DNA of 64,000 bases, taken from the NCBI RefSeq assembly GCF_003071345.1, contig NZ_QCYK01000001.1:248001-312000 (forward strand). Direction: 5' to 3'. This document shows positions 52,785 through 61,942 of the stretch, piece after piece; within the stretch, counting starts at the first letter, position 1, and each line of letters opens with the position of its first letter. Origin of the DNA: Chitinophaga parva (lineage in GTDB: Bacteria > Bacteroidota > Bacteroidia > Chitinophagales > Chitinophagaceae). Under the pieces are notes generated by a model. That model did not search any database. It was not told the DNA's origin and saw nothing but the letters and a program-made list of their open reading frames with translations. Position numbers and translations under genes: made by a program.

Positions 52785-53300
52785 TTATTTTATGCCGAGT
52801 TTAACTTTCACATCCTTCATCAGGTCATCGCCGGGAGGCATGGTGAGCAGGATACCGGAAGAGCTGTCAATCACATATGCATACCCTTTTTCCTTGGCCA
52901 CATCTTCAATAGCCTTGCGGGCCTTGTCGTAGATGGGTTTCAGTACTTCGGATTTTTTGGCATCGATCTTCTGTTCGGCGCTCTGGCGGTAGTCTTCAAT
53001 GCGTTTCTGTGCGCTCTGGATCTGGGCGGCCTTGGTCTGCTGGATCGCCTGGCTCCATTTAGCTGAAGAGTCCTGGAAGGCCTGGGCCTGGGCCTGATAC
53101 TCGTCTACCAGGGATTTGCCATCCTTGTCCAGGCTTTCTGCAAAAGCTTGCAGGGTAGCCTGCGCAGTTTTAGTATCCGGCATGGATTCCACCACCTGCT
53201 GGGCGTTGATGTAACCGATCTTGCTTTGTGCCATGGCTGTTGCGCTGAACAGGCCAGACAAAGCAACGAGGGCAACACTTACGTACTTCTTCATACTCAT
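52785..53300 (-). CDS. OmpH/Skp-family periplasmic chaperone (copy 2)
   Basis: A 171-residue protein (or 169 from ATG 53294) with a signal peptide ending ATAMAQ. SKIGYINAQQVVESMPDTKT, the long helical arm (AQIQSAQKRIEDYRQSAEQK) and the C-terminal VAKEKGYAYVIDSSSGILL define the OmpH family. It lies 25 nt after copy 1 and is highly similar to copy 3, so copies 2 and 3 look like a recent tandem duplication. Confidence 0.93.
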   Translation of the reverse strand: MSMKKYVSVALVALSGLFSATAMAQSKIGYINAQQVVESMPDTKTAQATLQAFAESLDKDGKSLVDEYQAQAQAFQDSSAKWSQAIQQTKAAQIQSAQKRIEDYRQSAEQKIDAKKSEVLKPIYDKARKAIEDVAKEKGYAYVIDSSSGILLTMPPGDDLMKDVKVKLGIK

Positions 53301-53325
53301 GTTTATGTGATAAAAATTCTAGGTT

Positions 53326-53847
53326 TTACTGTCCTTGCTTTACCCCAAGTGCGGTCAGGATATCCTGGCTTTTATCCAGCTTGGGATCGGAGAAAAGCAC
53401 GGTTACACCACCGGATTTATCCAGTACAAAATCATACATGTGGGATGCAGCCATTTTCTGCACCGCGTTGTAAATCTTATCCTGTATGGGTTTTACCAGC
53501 TCCTCGCGTTTTTTGAAAAGATCTCCCTGGTAGCCAAAACGTTTCTGCTGCAGGGCTTTTGCTTCTTTTTCATGTGCCACGATATCATCCTGGCGTTTTT
53601 GTTTCAACTCTTCGGTGAGCATCACCTGCTCCGCCTGGTAGGATTTATACATCTTATCCACCTCCGCAAATTTGGCATCTATCTCCTTCTGCCACTGGTC
53701 TGCGATGGCATCCAGTTGCTTCTGGGCGGCTTTATAATCCGGGATCTGGTCCAGGATGTACTTGGTATCGATCACGCAGTAGCGCTGGGCGCTGGCTGCC
53801 AGGGCAGACATTACCACCAGGGCAGCGGTGAATAACATTTTTTTCAT
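53326..53847 (-). CDS. OmpH/Skp-family periplasmic chaperone (copy 1)
   Basis: A 173-residue protein with a signal peptide ending LAASAQ. RYCVIDTKYILDQIPDYKAA opens the mature part, followed by a helical arm and KMAASHMYDFVLDKSGGVTVL. It is more divergent from copies 2 and 3 than they are from each other. It follows bamA (137-nt gap) as in most Bacteroidetes, which supports a role in delivery of barrels to the Bam complex. Confidence 0.93.
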   Translation of the reverse strand: MKKMLFTAALVVMSALAASAQRYCVIDTKYILDQIPDYKAAQKQLDAIADQWQKEIDAKFAEVDKMYKSYQAEQVMLTEELKQKRQDDIVAHEKEAKALQQKRFGYQGDLFKKREELVKPIQDKIYNAVQKMAASHMYDFVLDKSGGVTVLFSDPKLDKSQDILTALGVKQGQ

Positions 53848-53984
53848 GCTACGATCAGGTTTAACAGGTCAGGTAAGCAGCTATTCTCACTCCCTCCCCG
53901 TTACATTTTGGATAGGGTAGGCAAATGGCGTGCCGCCGAAATTGGATATGCAATATATCAATTTTCCTTACGAATCCAATGTCA

Positions 53985-56747
53985 TTATTCCGGTTCGAAG
54001 CCCAGCATAAAGGTGAACTTGGCGGCGTCTTTCAGGCCGGAACCGGGCTGCAGGCGGTCGAAACCAATACCGTAGTCGAAACCGAGCAGACCAAACATAG
54101 GCAGGTAAAAGCGCATACCCAGACCGGCAGAACGGCGCAGGCGGAAGGGGTTATAATCTTCCACGGTGCGGTAACCGTTTGCCGCTTCCACGAAGGCCAG
54201 ACCAAAGATCGTGGAACTTGGGTTGAGGCTCAGCGGGTAGCGCAGCTCCATGATATATTTATTGAATACGGTGAAGCCCTCATAACCGGTAGGCTGGCCG
54301 TTTTCCGGGTTTACCTTCGGATCGCTGGTGTAGTACACCGGGTACCCACGCTGGGAAATGATGTCACGGTCATAGATCGCAAAGTTGCTCAGACCATCGC
54401 CACCCAGCTCAAAACGGCCAAACGGTGATAATGTTGTGCGGTTATCGTAGCGGCTGATGATACCATATTTAGCTGCAAGGCGCAGTACCAGCATCTTATT
54501 GTCAGAGCGCGGCTTGCTCAGCGGCACATACCAGTCTACGTTGAAGCGGTACTTCTGGTATTCGATGAAGCTGAACTGGTCTTTCAGTGACTCCTGGCGG
54601 TAATCCTTGCTCGGGTCGAACATGGAGTAGGGCGGCGTCAGCTGGGCAGACAGGGAGAAGCTGGAACCGGAGGTCGGGAAAATGGGCTGGCTCACAGAGC
54701 TGCGGGCCAGGGTCAGCTTAATGCTCACGTTGTTTGCCGTACCGTTGTCAAAGCCGGGAATGTTGAAGTAGTTATAGTTCTTCAGCTTATACTGCTGGTA
54801 GTTCAGCGCATAGATGAAAGTGAAGTAGTCATCCGGCCATTTCAGGGATTTACCCATGGATACGGATGCACCCAGTACTTTAAAGTAAGCGTTATTGGAA
54901 ATAGCCTTACCATAGATCGCCGCGGAATATGCGTTCGGGTTCTGGTAGCTGCTGTAGAAGTTCACAGAGAACTGGTTGCGGTGCTTACCGCCCAGCCAAG
55001 GCTCGGTGAAGCTGAAGTTGTAAGAGCGGTAAGCCTTACCGTTGGAAGACACGCGCACAGACAGTTTCTGCCCGTCGCCGCTCGGTAAGGGATCCCAGGT
55101 CTCTTTATTAAAGATATTACGCAGGGAGAAGTTGTTAAAGGTAACGCCCAGGGTACCGGTGAGGCCAATATAGCCACCCCAGCCCGCAGAAAGCTCCAGC
55201 TGGTCGTTTGCCTTTTCTTCTACTTTATAATCGATGTCCACCGTACCATCTTCCAGGTGGGGCACCGGGTTCATTTCAATGTGCTCGGGGTTGAAAAAGC
55301 CCAGTGCGGAAATTTCGCGCTGGGAACGCATGAGGTCTGCGCGGCTGAACTTCTCACCGGGGATGGTGCGCAGTTCACGGCGGATCACGTGTTCATTGGT
55401 CTTATCGTTACCGGCTATACGTACTTCCTTGATGGTGGCCTGCGGACCTTCGGTCATGCGCAGTTCAAAGTCGATGGTGTCTTTGCGGATGGCGGTTTCC
55501 ACGGGATCAATGTGGAAGAACAGGTAGCCCTTGTCCATGTACAGGGAGCTGATATCAGCGCCCCCTTCGGGCGACAGCTGCTTACCGATGCGCTTATCCA
55601 GCAGTTCCATGTTGTACACATCGCCTTTCTTAATACCCAGCACCTGGTTCAGCAGGGAGTCGGGATAGCGGGTGTTGCCTTTCCAGTTGATATTACCGAA
55701 ATAGTATTTTTTGCCTTCTTCCACGCGGATGTCCACGTTCAGGTTACCGTTGCGGGTAAAGTAGGTGGTGTCGTCCACGATGGCAGCGTCGCGGTAGCCT
55801 TTGCTGTTGTACAGCGCCAGCATCTTGTCTTTGTCGTCCGCGTACTTGTTGTCATTGAACTTGGAAGAGCTGAACAGTTTGAAGCGGAACCAGGGATCCA
55901 GTTCCTGGAAGGTGCGGGAGGGTGTGAGGAAGCCCCAGTCCTGCCAGTAAGTATCTTTCAGGTCCGCGGAGTCGATGTAGGCATGCTCCACATCAGGGTG
56001 CAGGGTAAAATGGGTCTGCTCCTTGGTGCCCTTCATTTTCTTTTTCAGGGAAGCGTCGGAGAGTACGTCATTGCCTACGATGTTGATGTTCTGGATATGT
56101 ACTTTCTCACCCTTGCTTACGGTGATGATCAGTTTTACGCTGTTGGTCTGCCGGGGATCGTTCTGTTCCTCAAAAGCCACGCTGATGTTGCGGTAGCCCT
56201 TGTCTGCATAGTACCGGCGGATCACGCTGATGGTATTTTGTTTCAGGCTTTCGGTCACCACGCTGCCCTTACGCAGGGAAGCTTTGGTGGTGATCTCGTC
56301 TGATTCAGATTTCTTGATACCGTGGAATACAAATTCAGACAGGCGTGGCCGTTCGGTCAGGTCTATTTCCAGCCAGATCTTGTTGCCTTCAATCTTGGTG
56401 ATGTTGATGGCTACGTTGGCAAAGAGGCGCTGGCTCCAAAGGCTTTGGATGGTTTTGGCAAAGTGGTCGCCGGGCAACACTACCTTATCGCCGGGGGAAA
56501 TGCCGGCGATAGAAATGAGCAGGGACTTATCCAGGTATTGGGTACCGGACACGGTGATATCTGCGATCTCATACTCTTGTGGGTTTGCGTAAGTAAAGGG
56601 AGCTTCAGCAGGGAGGTTGTTAGCAGGAACGGTATCAGTTGCCGGTTTATGGGCTGTCGTATCGTTCTGCTGGGCAGACACACCTATGCTAACGCTGCAA
56701 CACAAAGCTGTAGCCAGCAGGTGGCTGCTACGAAATAATTTCTTCAT
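53985..56747 (-). CDS. bamA: Outer membrane protein assembly factor BamA
   Basis: A 920-residue protein from ATG 56747 (a TTG at 56777 is upstream in frame). A signal peptide ending GVSAQ is followed by an extra N-terminal stretch, then POTRA repeats (EIADITVSGTQYLDKSLL, EKVHIQNINIVGNDVLSDAS, KYYFGNINWKGNTRYPDSLL, ATIKEVRIAGNDKTNEHVI) and a C-terminal 16-strand barrel with FGLAFVEAANGYRT and LGMRFYLPMFGLLGFDYGIGF. It is the essential catalyst of barrel insertion. It overlaps uppS by 20 nt and precedes the Skp homologues. Confidence 0.95.
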   Translation of the reverse strand: MKKLFRSSHLLATALCCSVSIGVSAQQNDTTAHKPATDTVPANNLPAEAPFTYANPQEYEIADITVSGTQYLDKSLLISIAGISPGDKVVLPGDHFAKTIQSLWSQRLFANVAINITKIEGNKIWLEIDLTERPRLSEFVFHGIKKSESDEITTKASLRKGSVVTESLKQNTISVIRRYYADKGYRNISVAFEEQNDPRQTNSVKLIITVSKGEKVHIQNINIVGNDVLSDASLKKKMKGTKEQTHFTLHPDVEHAYIDSADLKDTYWQDWGFLTPSRTFQELDPWFRFKLFSSSKFNDNKYADDKDKMLALYNSKGYRDAAIVDDTTYFTRNGNLNVDIRVEEGKKYYFGNINWKGNTRYPDSLLNQVLGIKKGDVYNMELLDKRIGKQLSPEGGADISSLYMDKGYLFFHIDPVETAIRKDTIDFELRMTEGPQATIKEVRIAGNDKTNEHVIRRELRTIPGEKFSRADLMRSQREISALGFFNPEHIEMNPVPHLEDGTVDIDYKVEEKANDQLELSAGWGGYIGLTGTLGVTFNNFSLRNIFNKETWDPLPSGDGQKLSVRVSSNGKAYRSYNFSFTEPWLGGKHRNQFSVNFYSSYQNPNAYSAAIYGKAISNNAYFKVLGASVSMGKSLKWPDDYFTFIYALNYQQYKLKNYNYFNIPGFDNGTANNVSIKLTLARSSVSQPIFPTSGSSFSLSAQLTPPYSMFDPSKDYRQESLKDQFSFIEYQKYRFNVDWYVPLSKPRSDNKMLVLRLAAKYGIISRYDNRTTLSPFGRFELGGDGLSNFAIYDRDIISQRGYPVYYTSDPKVNPENGQPTGYEGFTVFNKYIMELRYPLSLNPSSTIFGLAFVEAANGYRTVEDYNPFRLRRSAGLGMRFYLPMFGLLGFDYGIGFDRLQPGSGLKDAAKFTFMLGFEPE

Positions 56748-57489
56748 TCTGCTGTATTTGTTCACTTGTTTTGCCAAAACGCCTTTCTCTGGTTTGATAA
56801 TCTAGGAGGGCCTGGTAAAGATGTTCTTTGCGGAAGTCGGGCCAGCGGGTGTTGGTAAAATACAGTTCCGCGTAGGCCAGTTGGTAGAGCAGGAAATTAC
56901 TGATACGGCATTCACCGCTGGTGCGGATCATGAGCTCCGGATCAGGAATATCCCGGGTGCAGAGGTACTGCTGCCAAATTTGTGGTGTAATAGTGTCGGG
57001 ATCCAGTTTGCCGGATTTTGCATCCTCGGCCATCTTCTTTGCAGCATTCACAATTTCCCAGCGCGCACTGTAACTGAGGGCCATTACCAGGGTAAGGCCG
57101 GTGTTTTGGGCAGTAAGGCTCATCGCCTCATTGAGTTCCGTAATGCATTGGGCCGGGAGCATTTCCATGTCACCGATCACCTGCAGGCGGATATTATTTT
57201 TAGACAGGGTGCTCACTTCCTTGCGGATCGTGCTCACCAGCAGCTCCATGATACCATTTACTTCATACACAGGGCGGTCCCAGTTTTCCGTGGAAAACGC
57301 GTACAGGGTCAGGTAACCGATGCCCAGTTCTGCACACCCTTCAACAATGGTGCGTACACTTTCCACGCCCTCGTGGTGACCATACAGCCGGTCTTTCCCC
57401 CGCTCTTTTGCCCAACGGCCATTGCCATCCATGATGATGGCTATATGACGGGGCAACCGCTGCAAATCCAATTGTTCCTTCAAACTCAT
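56728..57489 (-). CDS. uppS: Isoprenyl (undecaprenyl) diphosphate synthase
   Basis: A 253-residue cis-prenyltransferase building the C55 lipid carrier for peptidoglycan and polysaccharide units. HIAIIMDGNGRWAKERG (Asp21 catalytic), GHHEGVESV, LTLYAFSTENWDRP and the C-terminal PDPELMIRTSGECRISNFLLYQ are all present. ATG 57489 is chosen; an in-frame TTG lies at 57534. Its 3' end overlaps the bamA start. The strong promoter upstream probably drives uppS-bamA-ompH. Confidence 0.95.
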   Translation of the reverse strand: MSLKEQLDLQRLPRHIAIIMDGNGRWAKERGKDRLYGHHEGVESVRTIVEGCAELGIGYLTLYAFSTENWDRPVYEVNGIMELLVSTIRKEVSTLSKNNIRLQVIGDMEMLPAQCITELNEAMSLTAQNTGLTLVMALSYSARWEIVNAAKKMAEDAKSGKLDPDTITPQIWQQYLCTRDIPDPELMIRTSGECRISNFLLYQLAYAELYFTNTRWPDFRKEHLYQALLDYQTRERRFGKTSEQIQQNEEIIS

Positions 57490-57531
57490 GAGTGTGTAAA
57501 GCGTATTATACCAGATTTTACTAAAAGTGTG

Positions 57532-57569
57532 CAAAGATACAAAAATACCCGAATGCCCTCTCTAGCCAA
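57532..57569 (-). promoter_or_regulatory. Promoter of the uppS-bamA-ompH operon
   Basis: On the minus strand TTG (plus 57567-57569), 19-nt spacer, TATTTTTG (plus 57540-57547), followed at once by a second -7-like TATCTTTG (plus 57532-57539). The leader to ATG 57489 is 35-45 nt. Confidence 0.7.
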
Positions 57570-57716
57570 CCCCGGCCCCCTCTTTTAACGTACTTTTAAC
57601 GGAAGAGGCCCGCCGCTTACGGGTTTCATACTACCACGGGATTGGCGGATGCACAATTAGAATCGGCGGAACCCGGAGTTTCCCCGATTAATCACACACA
57701 AATAACGATGGGATTT

Positions 57717-58583
57717 TTAGAATTTACAATGGTAGGAGGTAAATAAAATCGCAATTGTGAATTCCAGGGTGAGATATTGGTCCTTGTCCCGGCTGTTACC
57801 CCGCTGGCGCCCGGGATAGCCGATGGGATCGCCATAGGCGCCGGAGCGGTCCTGGAGCTGGTAGGCCACGGAGGGAGACCCGTCTTTATTGGGAGGAAAG
57901 GCCGCTGCCGCGGCATAGGTGGAGCTTACGTCGTCCAGGTAATCTGTCTGGGTGAAGCGGTAGAGGCATTCCATTCCCACATTCACCTTTTTGGAAATAT
58001 TATACTTAAAGCCACCCCCTATCAGGAAAGCCGCGGAGATAAGTCCGTAGGGCTTACGGTCCGGGTACATGGCACTGCCCTGGCCTTCGGTATGCAGGGG
58101 TTGCAGGAAATATTTGCGCCCGTCCAGGTAAGCGTAAGGATTAAAGTGGAACATGGCCAGCCCCCCGGTGAGGTAAGGAGAGAACCGGTAAGCCAGGCTG
58201 CCCGGCTCAAAACGGAAAAAGTTAAAGTCGCCCTGCAGGGAAAACTCCACCACATCCGTATTGAAACTCAGGTTGCGGCGGTGGTCAAAGTCATTGCGGT
58301 TATGCACATCGGAATAGCCCAGTTGCAAAAAACGGAACTGGCCGCGCACCCCGATATAATCGTTCATATAGCGGCGGTAATACACGCCTATGGAGGGTTT
58401 GGGGGAATTGAGGTGGAAGTCTGGATTAAGATCCCCGAAGTAATGGGCGCCACCCACGGAAAATCCAAGCTCGCCGGTGTAAGACAACTCATTCTGGGCC
58501 TGGGCAGGCATTGCTACAAAAAAACCGGCCGCCAGCAGCAGCCATACCAGGAACCGTCCGGGAGAAAAAGTCGATATACGCAT
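57717..58583 (-). CDS. DUF6089-family outer-membrane barrel protein
   Basis: A 288-residue protein from ATG 58583, with a signal peptide ending MPAQAQ (about 1-30). ELGFSVGGAHYFGDLNPDFHL, then PSIGVYYRRYMNDYIGVRGQ and FFRFEPGSLAYRFSPYLTGG are alternating strand segments of a small barrel, and the family is habitually placed between nadK and uppS in Bacteroidetes. The function is unknown. A palindrome with a -7-like box lies upstream. Confidence 0.85.
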   Translation of the reverse strand: MRISTFSPGRFLVWLLLAAGFFVAMPAQAQNELSYTGELGFSVGGAHYFGDLNPDFHLNSPKPSIGVYYRRYMNDYIGVRGQFRFLQLGYSDVHNRNDFDHRRNLSFNTDVVEFSLQGDFNFFRFEPGSLAYRFSPYLTGGLAMFHFNPYAYLDGRKYFLQPLHTEGQGSAMYPDRKPYGLISAAFLIGGGFKYNISKKVNVGMECLYRFTQTDYLDDVSSTYAAAAAFPPNKDGSPSVAYQLQDRSGAYGDPIGYPGRQRGNSRDKDQYLTLEFTIAILFTSYHCKF

Positions 58584-58633
58584 AACTAGTTTACTAAAAC
58601 GCAGGAAGTGCCGTTTTGGTATTATGGAATAAA

Positions 58634-58674
58634 CAAATGTATATAAATGAATTAAATATTTTATTAATTCATTT
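58634..58674 (-). promoter_or_regulatory. AT-rich inverted repeat beside a -7-like box upstream of the DUF6089 gene
   Basis: A perfect 11-bp inverted repeat AAATGAATTAA (58645-58655) / TTAATTCATTT (58664-58674) with an 8-nt centre. The minus-strand TACATTTG (plus 58634-58641) next to it matches the -7 consensus. It may be an operator or a weak nadK terminator. Confidence 0.4.
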
Positions 58675-58689
58675 GTGAGTGCAGGGTTT

Positions 58690-59583
58690 TTACCGGTTAC
58701 CGATCGCATTCCGGGCGTCAATGCCCCACAGCAGCTTATTACGCAGGGTGTGCAGGAAGTTACTGTCGTCCAGGCGGAGCAGGCTAAGGGTGAAATCTTC
58801 CCGCTTCACCGCCAGTTGTACCGCGCTGTCTATGATCTCCATGCGGCTGTCCAGGGTACAGATAAACTGGTCACTGCGGCCTTCCACCTCGAAAGAAATA
58901 ATGTTATTGTCCGGCACCACCAGGGGGCGTACGTTCAGGTTGTGCGGGGCTACAGGGGTGATCACAAAACTGCCTGCTTCGGGAAACACCACCGGGCCAC
59001 CGCAGCTCAGGGAGTAGCCGGTGCTGCCGGTGGGGGTGCTCACGATCAGGCCATCGGCCCAATAGGTATTGAGGAATTCCCCGTTCAGGTACGTATGGAT
59101 CTTTACCATCGCGGAGGTATCCTTTTTATGGATAGTAAATTCATTGAGGGCGTACGGCACCTCGCCAAACAGGGGAATATTGGCGTCCAGGTGCAGAAGG
59201 CTCCGTTTATCCACCACGTAGGTCCGGTTCAGCAAAGCCTGTACCATGGCGGATATCTCGTCTTTGCCAATGCTGGCCAGGAATCCCAGCCGGCCAAAGT
59301 TGATCCCCAGCACAGGGATATTGGTATCGCGCACGTAAGAAAGGGTGTCCAGCAGGGTACCGTCCCCGCCCAGGCTGATGAGAAATTCTATTTTCCCATT
59401 CAGGTCACCGGCGCAGGAAAAGGTTTCCAGTTCCTTCTTGTAGGGAAGATAAGGTTTCAGGGTCTGGTAAAACGGTTCAAACACGATGGGCGTGATGGCG
59501 TGATTGTCCAACTCCGCCAATAGCAGCAGTACGTTGTCCACTTCTTCTGTAATAAATCCACGGCTGTAAAGCGCAATTTGCAT
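58690..59583 (-). CDS. nadK: NAD kinase
   Basis: A 297-residue enzyme phosphorylating NAD+ to NADP+. The GGDG motif (residues 72-75, in FLISLGGDGTLLDT), FGRLGFLA, NEFTIHK and the TPTGSTGYSLSCGGPVV substrate motif are complete. ATG 59583 is chosen over an upstream TTG in the same frame. It is 71 nt downstream of the BamA-like gene and in the same direction. Confidence 0.96.
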   Translation of the reverse strand: MQIALYSRGFITEEVDNVLLLLAELDNHAITPIVFEPFYQTLKPYLPYKKELETFSCAGDLNGKIEFLISLGGDGTLLDTLSYVRDTNIPVLGINFGRLGFLASIGKDEISAMVQALLNRTYVVDKRSLLHLDANIPLFGEVPYALNEFTIHKKDTSAMVKIHTYLNGEFLNTYWADGLIVSTPTGSTGYSLSCGGPVVFPEAGSFVITPVAPHNLNVRPLVVPDNNIISFEVEGRSDQFICTLDSRMEIIDSAVQLAVKREDFTLSLLRLDDSNFLHTLRNKLLWGIDARNAIGNR

Positions 59584-59654
59584 GAGCGTTTTCTTTTGGC
59601 AGGCGTTCCTGTCTGGTGTTAATGGCATTCCGCCGCAGGCGAAACACCACCGTT

Positions 59655-61061
59655 CTACATATCGATCTTTGTGTGTAAAAATAGCCCTTTTTGCCCTAAC
59701 TGGTTGATGCTGTATTCCACCCGGAGACAGGTATCGTAAAAGGAAACAATGTCCACCCCTGCCCCGGCCGTGTACAGCATGCGGTTATTAAGCATCCCGT
59801 TGCCGGGGAATTTGTTGTACACGTAGCCCATGTCGCCATAGGCTTTCAGTAAAATGCGGAAAGGCACCCGGTTAAACTTACCCGGCACAATGGGCAGGTG
59901 CACGTTAAAGTTCCACGCTTCATAGCGGAAGGTGCTTTGTGCCAGCGCAAAGCTGGTGCCATCCACCACGTAATATTCCAGGCCACGCAGGAAATCGTCA
60001 TTATACCCCAGCGCCCTGATGTTGATATAGGGTTGCTGCTCCGGCAGCATGCCCTGGCCGCGCACGCCCAGCGCCCCAAAGGTGCGCCGGCCCAGCTGCC
60101 AGTAGCGCACTGCCTTGGCCCTTACCTGCCAGTCACTGATATCGTCCAGGGGAGGAATGCCACGCCGGCTCAGCAAAAACTGGTACTGGCGGCCCCGCAG
60201 CGGGTACTTCCAGCTGTCTGCATCAATGTAGGTGAACTGGTAGGCCAGCTCCAGGTAATTTACCCGGCTCCTGCCTTGCCCCAGGTAGCCAGGGTGCTGC
60301 GTGGCCACGGAATCGGCCAGGTCTTCATGGTAAAAATTGAGCATCACCTGGTGCCGGGCCCTGATGGCCTTGCGGTAGCTGTATACGATGCCGGCTATGT
60401 ACTGGTGCTCAATGAAGTCGCGGCTCTTATAAAACAGCTGCTTGTTAAAATCCGTACTGTCATTGATCTCACGGTTACGGCTAAATGAAAAGTTGAACCC
60501 CAGCCCGTTATGATAACGCTTGTCGATGTAAGGTAGGTTGTAGGAGAACAGCAGTTTCTGTGTATACCCCAGCTGCACGCCCAGGGAGGCCCGGTCTGCC
60601 CGGCCGGTGAGGTTGCTCTGGGTTACCTTGAGGCCCAGGTTCACGCGGTTAAAGGCGTGATGCTCCGCCACCCACCATTGGTTAAAGTTGCGGTCTGCCA
60701 GTTTAAAAATGGGAAACGGGATCACGTACCAGCGTTCCAGTACGTCAAACACCAGGTCTGCCTCATTACCGCGCCAGTTCTTCACATTGGCCGTCACATT
60801 GAGGAAGAGGGATAAATTCAGCAGTTGCTTGCGCCGGTCTTCCAGCGTGAGGGCCAGGTCGCGGAGGTAGATGGTATCACCGGGCACGGTGCTCAGTTCG
60901 CGGAGGATAATGGAGGTACGGGTCTTGATATTGCCCTCGATAATAATGCGGCGTACCACAAGATACCCGGTATCCTTTACCGGCTCCGGGCCAGGCTGGC
61001 CATGTACAGCAGCGGCTACCGGCAGCAGTAACAGGAAAAGAAATCGTTGTAGGTTGCGCAT
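59655..61061 (-). CDS. BamA/TamA-family outer-membrane barrel with one POTRA domain
   Basis: A 468-residue protein from ATG 61061, with a signal peptide (about 1-22). VVRRIIIEGNIKTRTSIILRE, then FLNVTANVKNWRGNEADLVFDV form one POTRA-like domain (about 34-110), followed by a barrel with FSYNLPYIDKRYHNGLGFNF and GRQYQFLLSRRG, and a C-terminal region typical of surface-antigen barrels (FRILLKAYGDMGYVYN). It is half the size of BamA and has fewer POTRA domains. Its partner and cargo are unknown. It lies between the CBS protein and nadK in the envelope block. Confidence 0.85.
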   Translation of the reverse strand: MRNLQRFLFLLLLPVAAAVHGQPGPEPVKDTGYLVVRRIIIEGNIKTRTSIILRELSTVPGDTIYLRDLALTLEDRRKQLLNLSLFLNVTANVKNWRGNEADLVFDVLERWYVIPFPIFKLADRNFNQWWVAEHHAFNRVNLGLKVTQSNLTGRADRASLGVQLGYTQKLLFSYNLPYIDKRYHNGLGFNFSFSRNREINDSTDFNKQLFYKSRDFIEHQYIAGIVYSYRKAIRARHQVMLNFYHEDLADSVATQHPGYLGQGRSRVNYLELAYQFTYIDADSWKYPLRGRQYQFLLSRRGIPPLDDISDWQVRAKAVRYWQLGRRTFGALGVRGQGMLPEQQPYINIRALGYNDDFLRGLEYYVVDGTSFALAQSTFRYEAWNFNVHLPIVPGKFNRVPFRILLKAYGDMGYVYNKFPGNGMLNNRMLYTAGAGVDIVSFYDTCLRVEYSINQLGQKGLFLHTKIDM

Positions 61062-61129
61062 TCCCAAAAATATAATTTCCAAAAAACAATTTCCAACATC
61101 AGCGGAATTGCTTTGGGGAAACTGGCTTC

Positions 61130-61789
61130 CTACATGCTCATGTAGTTCATGAAGAGGTCATAGTTCTTCTTGAGCAGGTCTTCTCCTTGTTCTTCGGTGA
61201 AGAGGTATTTGATGTTGTAGTTGAAGCGCTCAAAAGTGGCTACCAGCCCGGAAAGTTCCTGGCGGTTGGTTTTCAGCATCACTTCCAGCCGACCGTTGGG
61301 GATGGTGAGGGTATTTACGGAAAGGAGGGTCACATCGTTGGATTCCGCGATGCGGGCTATTTCACTGAGGCTGTAATCACGGGGCTCCATGTCCAGGCCT
61401 ACAATGCCGCCATGCTCTTTCACGCCATTGTAGGCGGCCATGGCCAGCAGCAGGCTGTCGCGGGTGATCACGCCCAGGTAATCACCTTCTTTGGTGATCA
61501 CGGGCAGTGCGGTCAATTTAAAATCAGAGAAAACCTTGAGGGCATCAAAAAGGTGGGCCTGTTCATTCACCGCAGGTTTGAAGCTGTTGTCTTCTATGGT
61601 TTCCAGCAGCATTTCGGGATCTTCCCAATCCATCACATCGTCTTCTTCCACCAGTTGCTGGTATTTGTTATCCACTACCAGGGGCAGTTGCGTGAGGTGA
61701 AATTCACCCATCAGCCGCATGGCCTTCGCGCCTGTATCCATCGGATGCAGTACCGGTACTACCGTTGATATAAGTTCCCTGGTCAGCAT
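61130..61789 (-). CDS. CBS-domain protein
   Basis: A 219-residue cytosolic protein. Two CBS motifs are visible: residues about 5-50 (VVPVLHPMDTGAKAMRLMGE, LTQLPLVVD) and about 72-118 (HLFDALKVFSDFKLTALPVI, YLGVITRDSLLLAM). An ACT-like regulatory half follows (GIVGLDMEPRDYSLSEIARI). CBS pairs usually bind adenosine nucleotides. It is 68 nt upstream of the BamA-like gene, a conserved position in the phylum; its role there is unknown. Confidence 0.85.
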   Translation of the reverse strand: MLTRELISTVVPVLHPMDTGAKAMRLMGEFHLTQLPLVVDNKYQQLVEEDDVMDWEDPEMLLETIEDNSFKPAVNEQAHLFDALKVFSDFKLTALPVITKEGDYLGVITRDSLLLAMAAYNGVKEHGGIVGLDMEPRDYSLSEIARIAESNDVTLLSVNTLTIPNGRLEVMLKTNRQELSGLVATFERFNYNIKYLFTEEQGEDLLKKNYDLFMNYMSM

Positions 61790-61942
61790 ATCTTATCAGT
61801 AACAAAGAATATTCCAAATAAGGACCTTGGTGGTGATCCCTTGCCTCTACCTAAAATTAACGATCATTCCTGTAATAAAGATGTACCGTTCGTGTAATAT
61901 CAAACGGCTGCTATGCCATGGCATTCCCGCACGCTGACCGTG

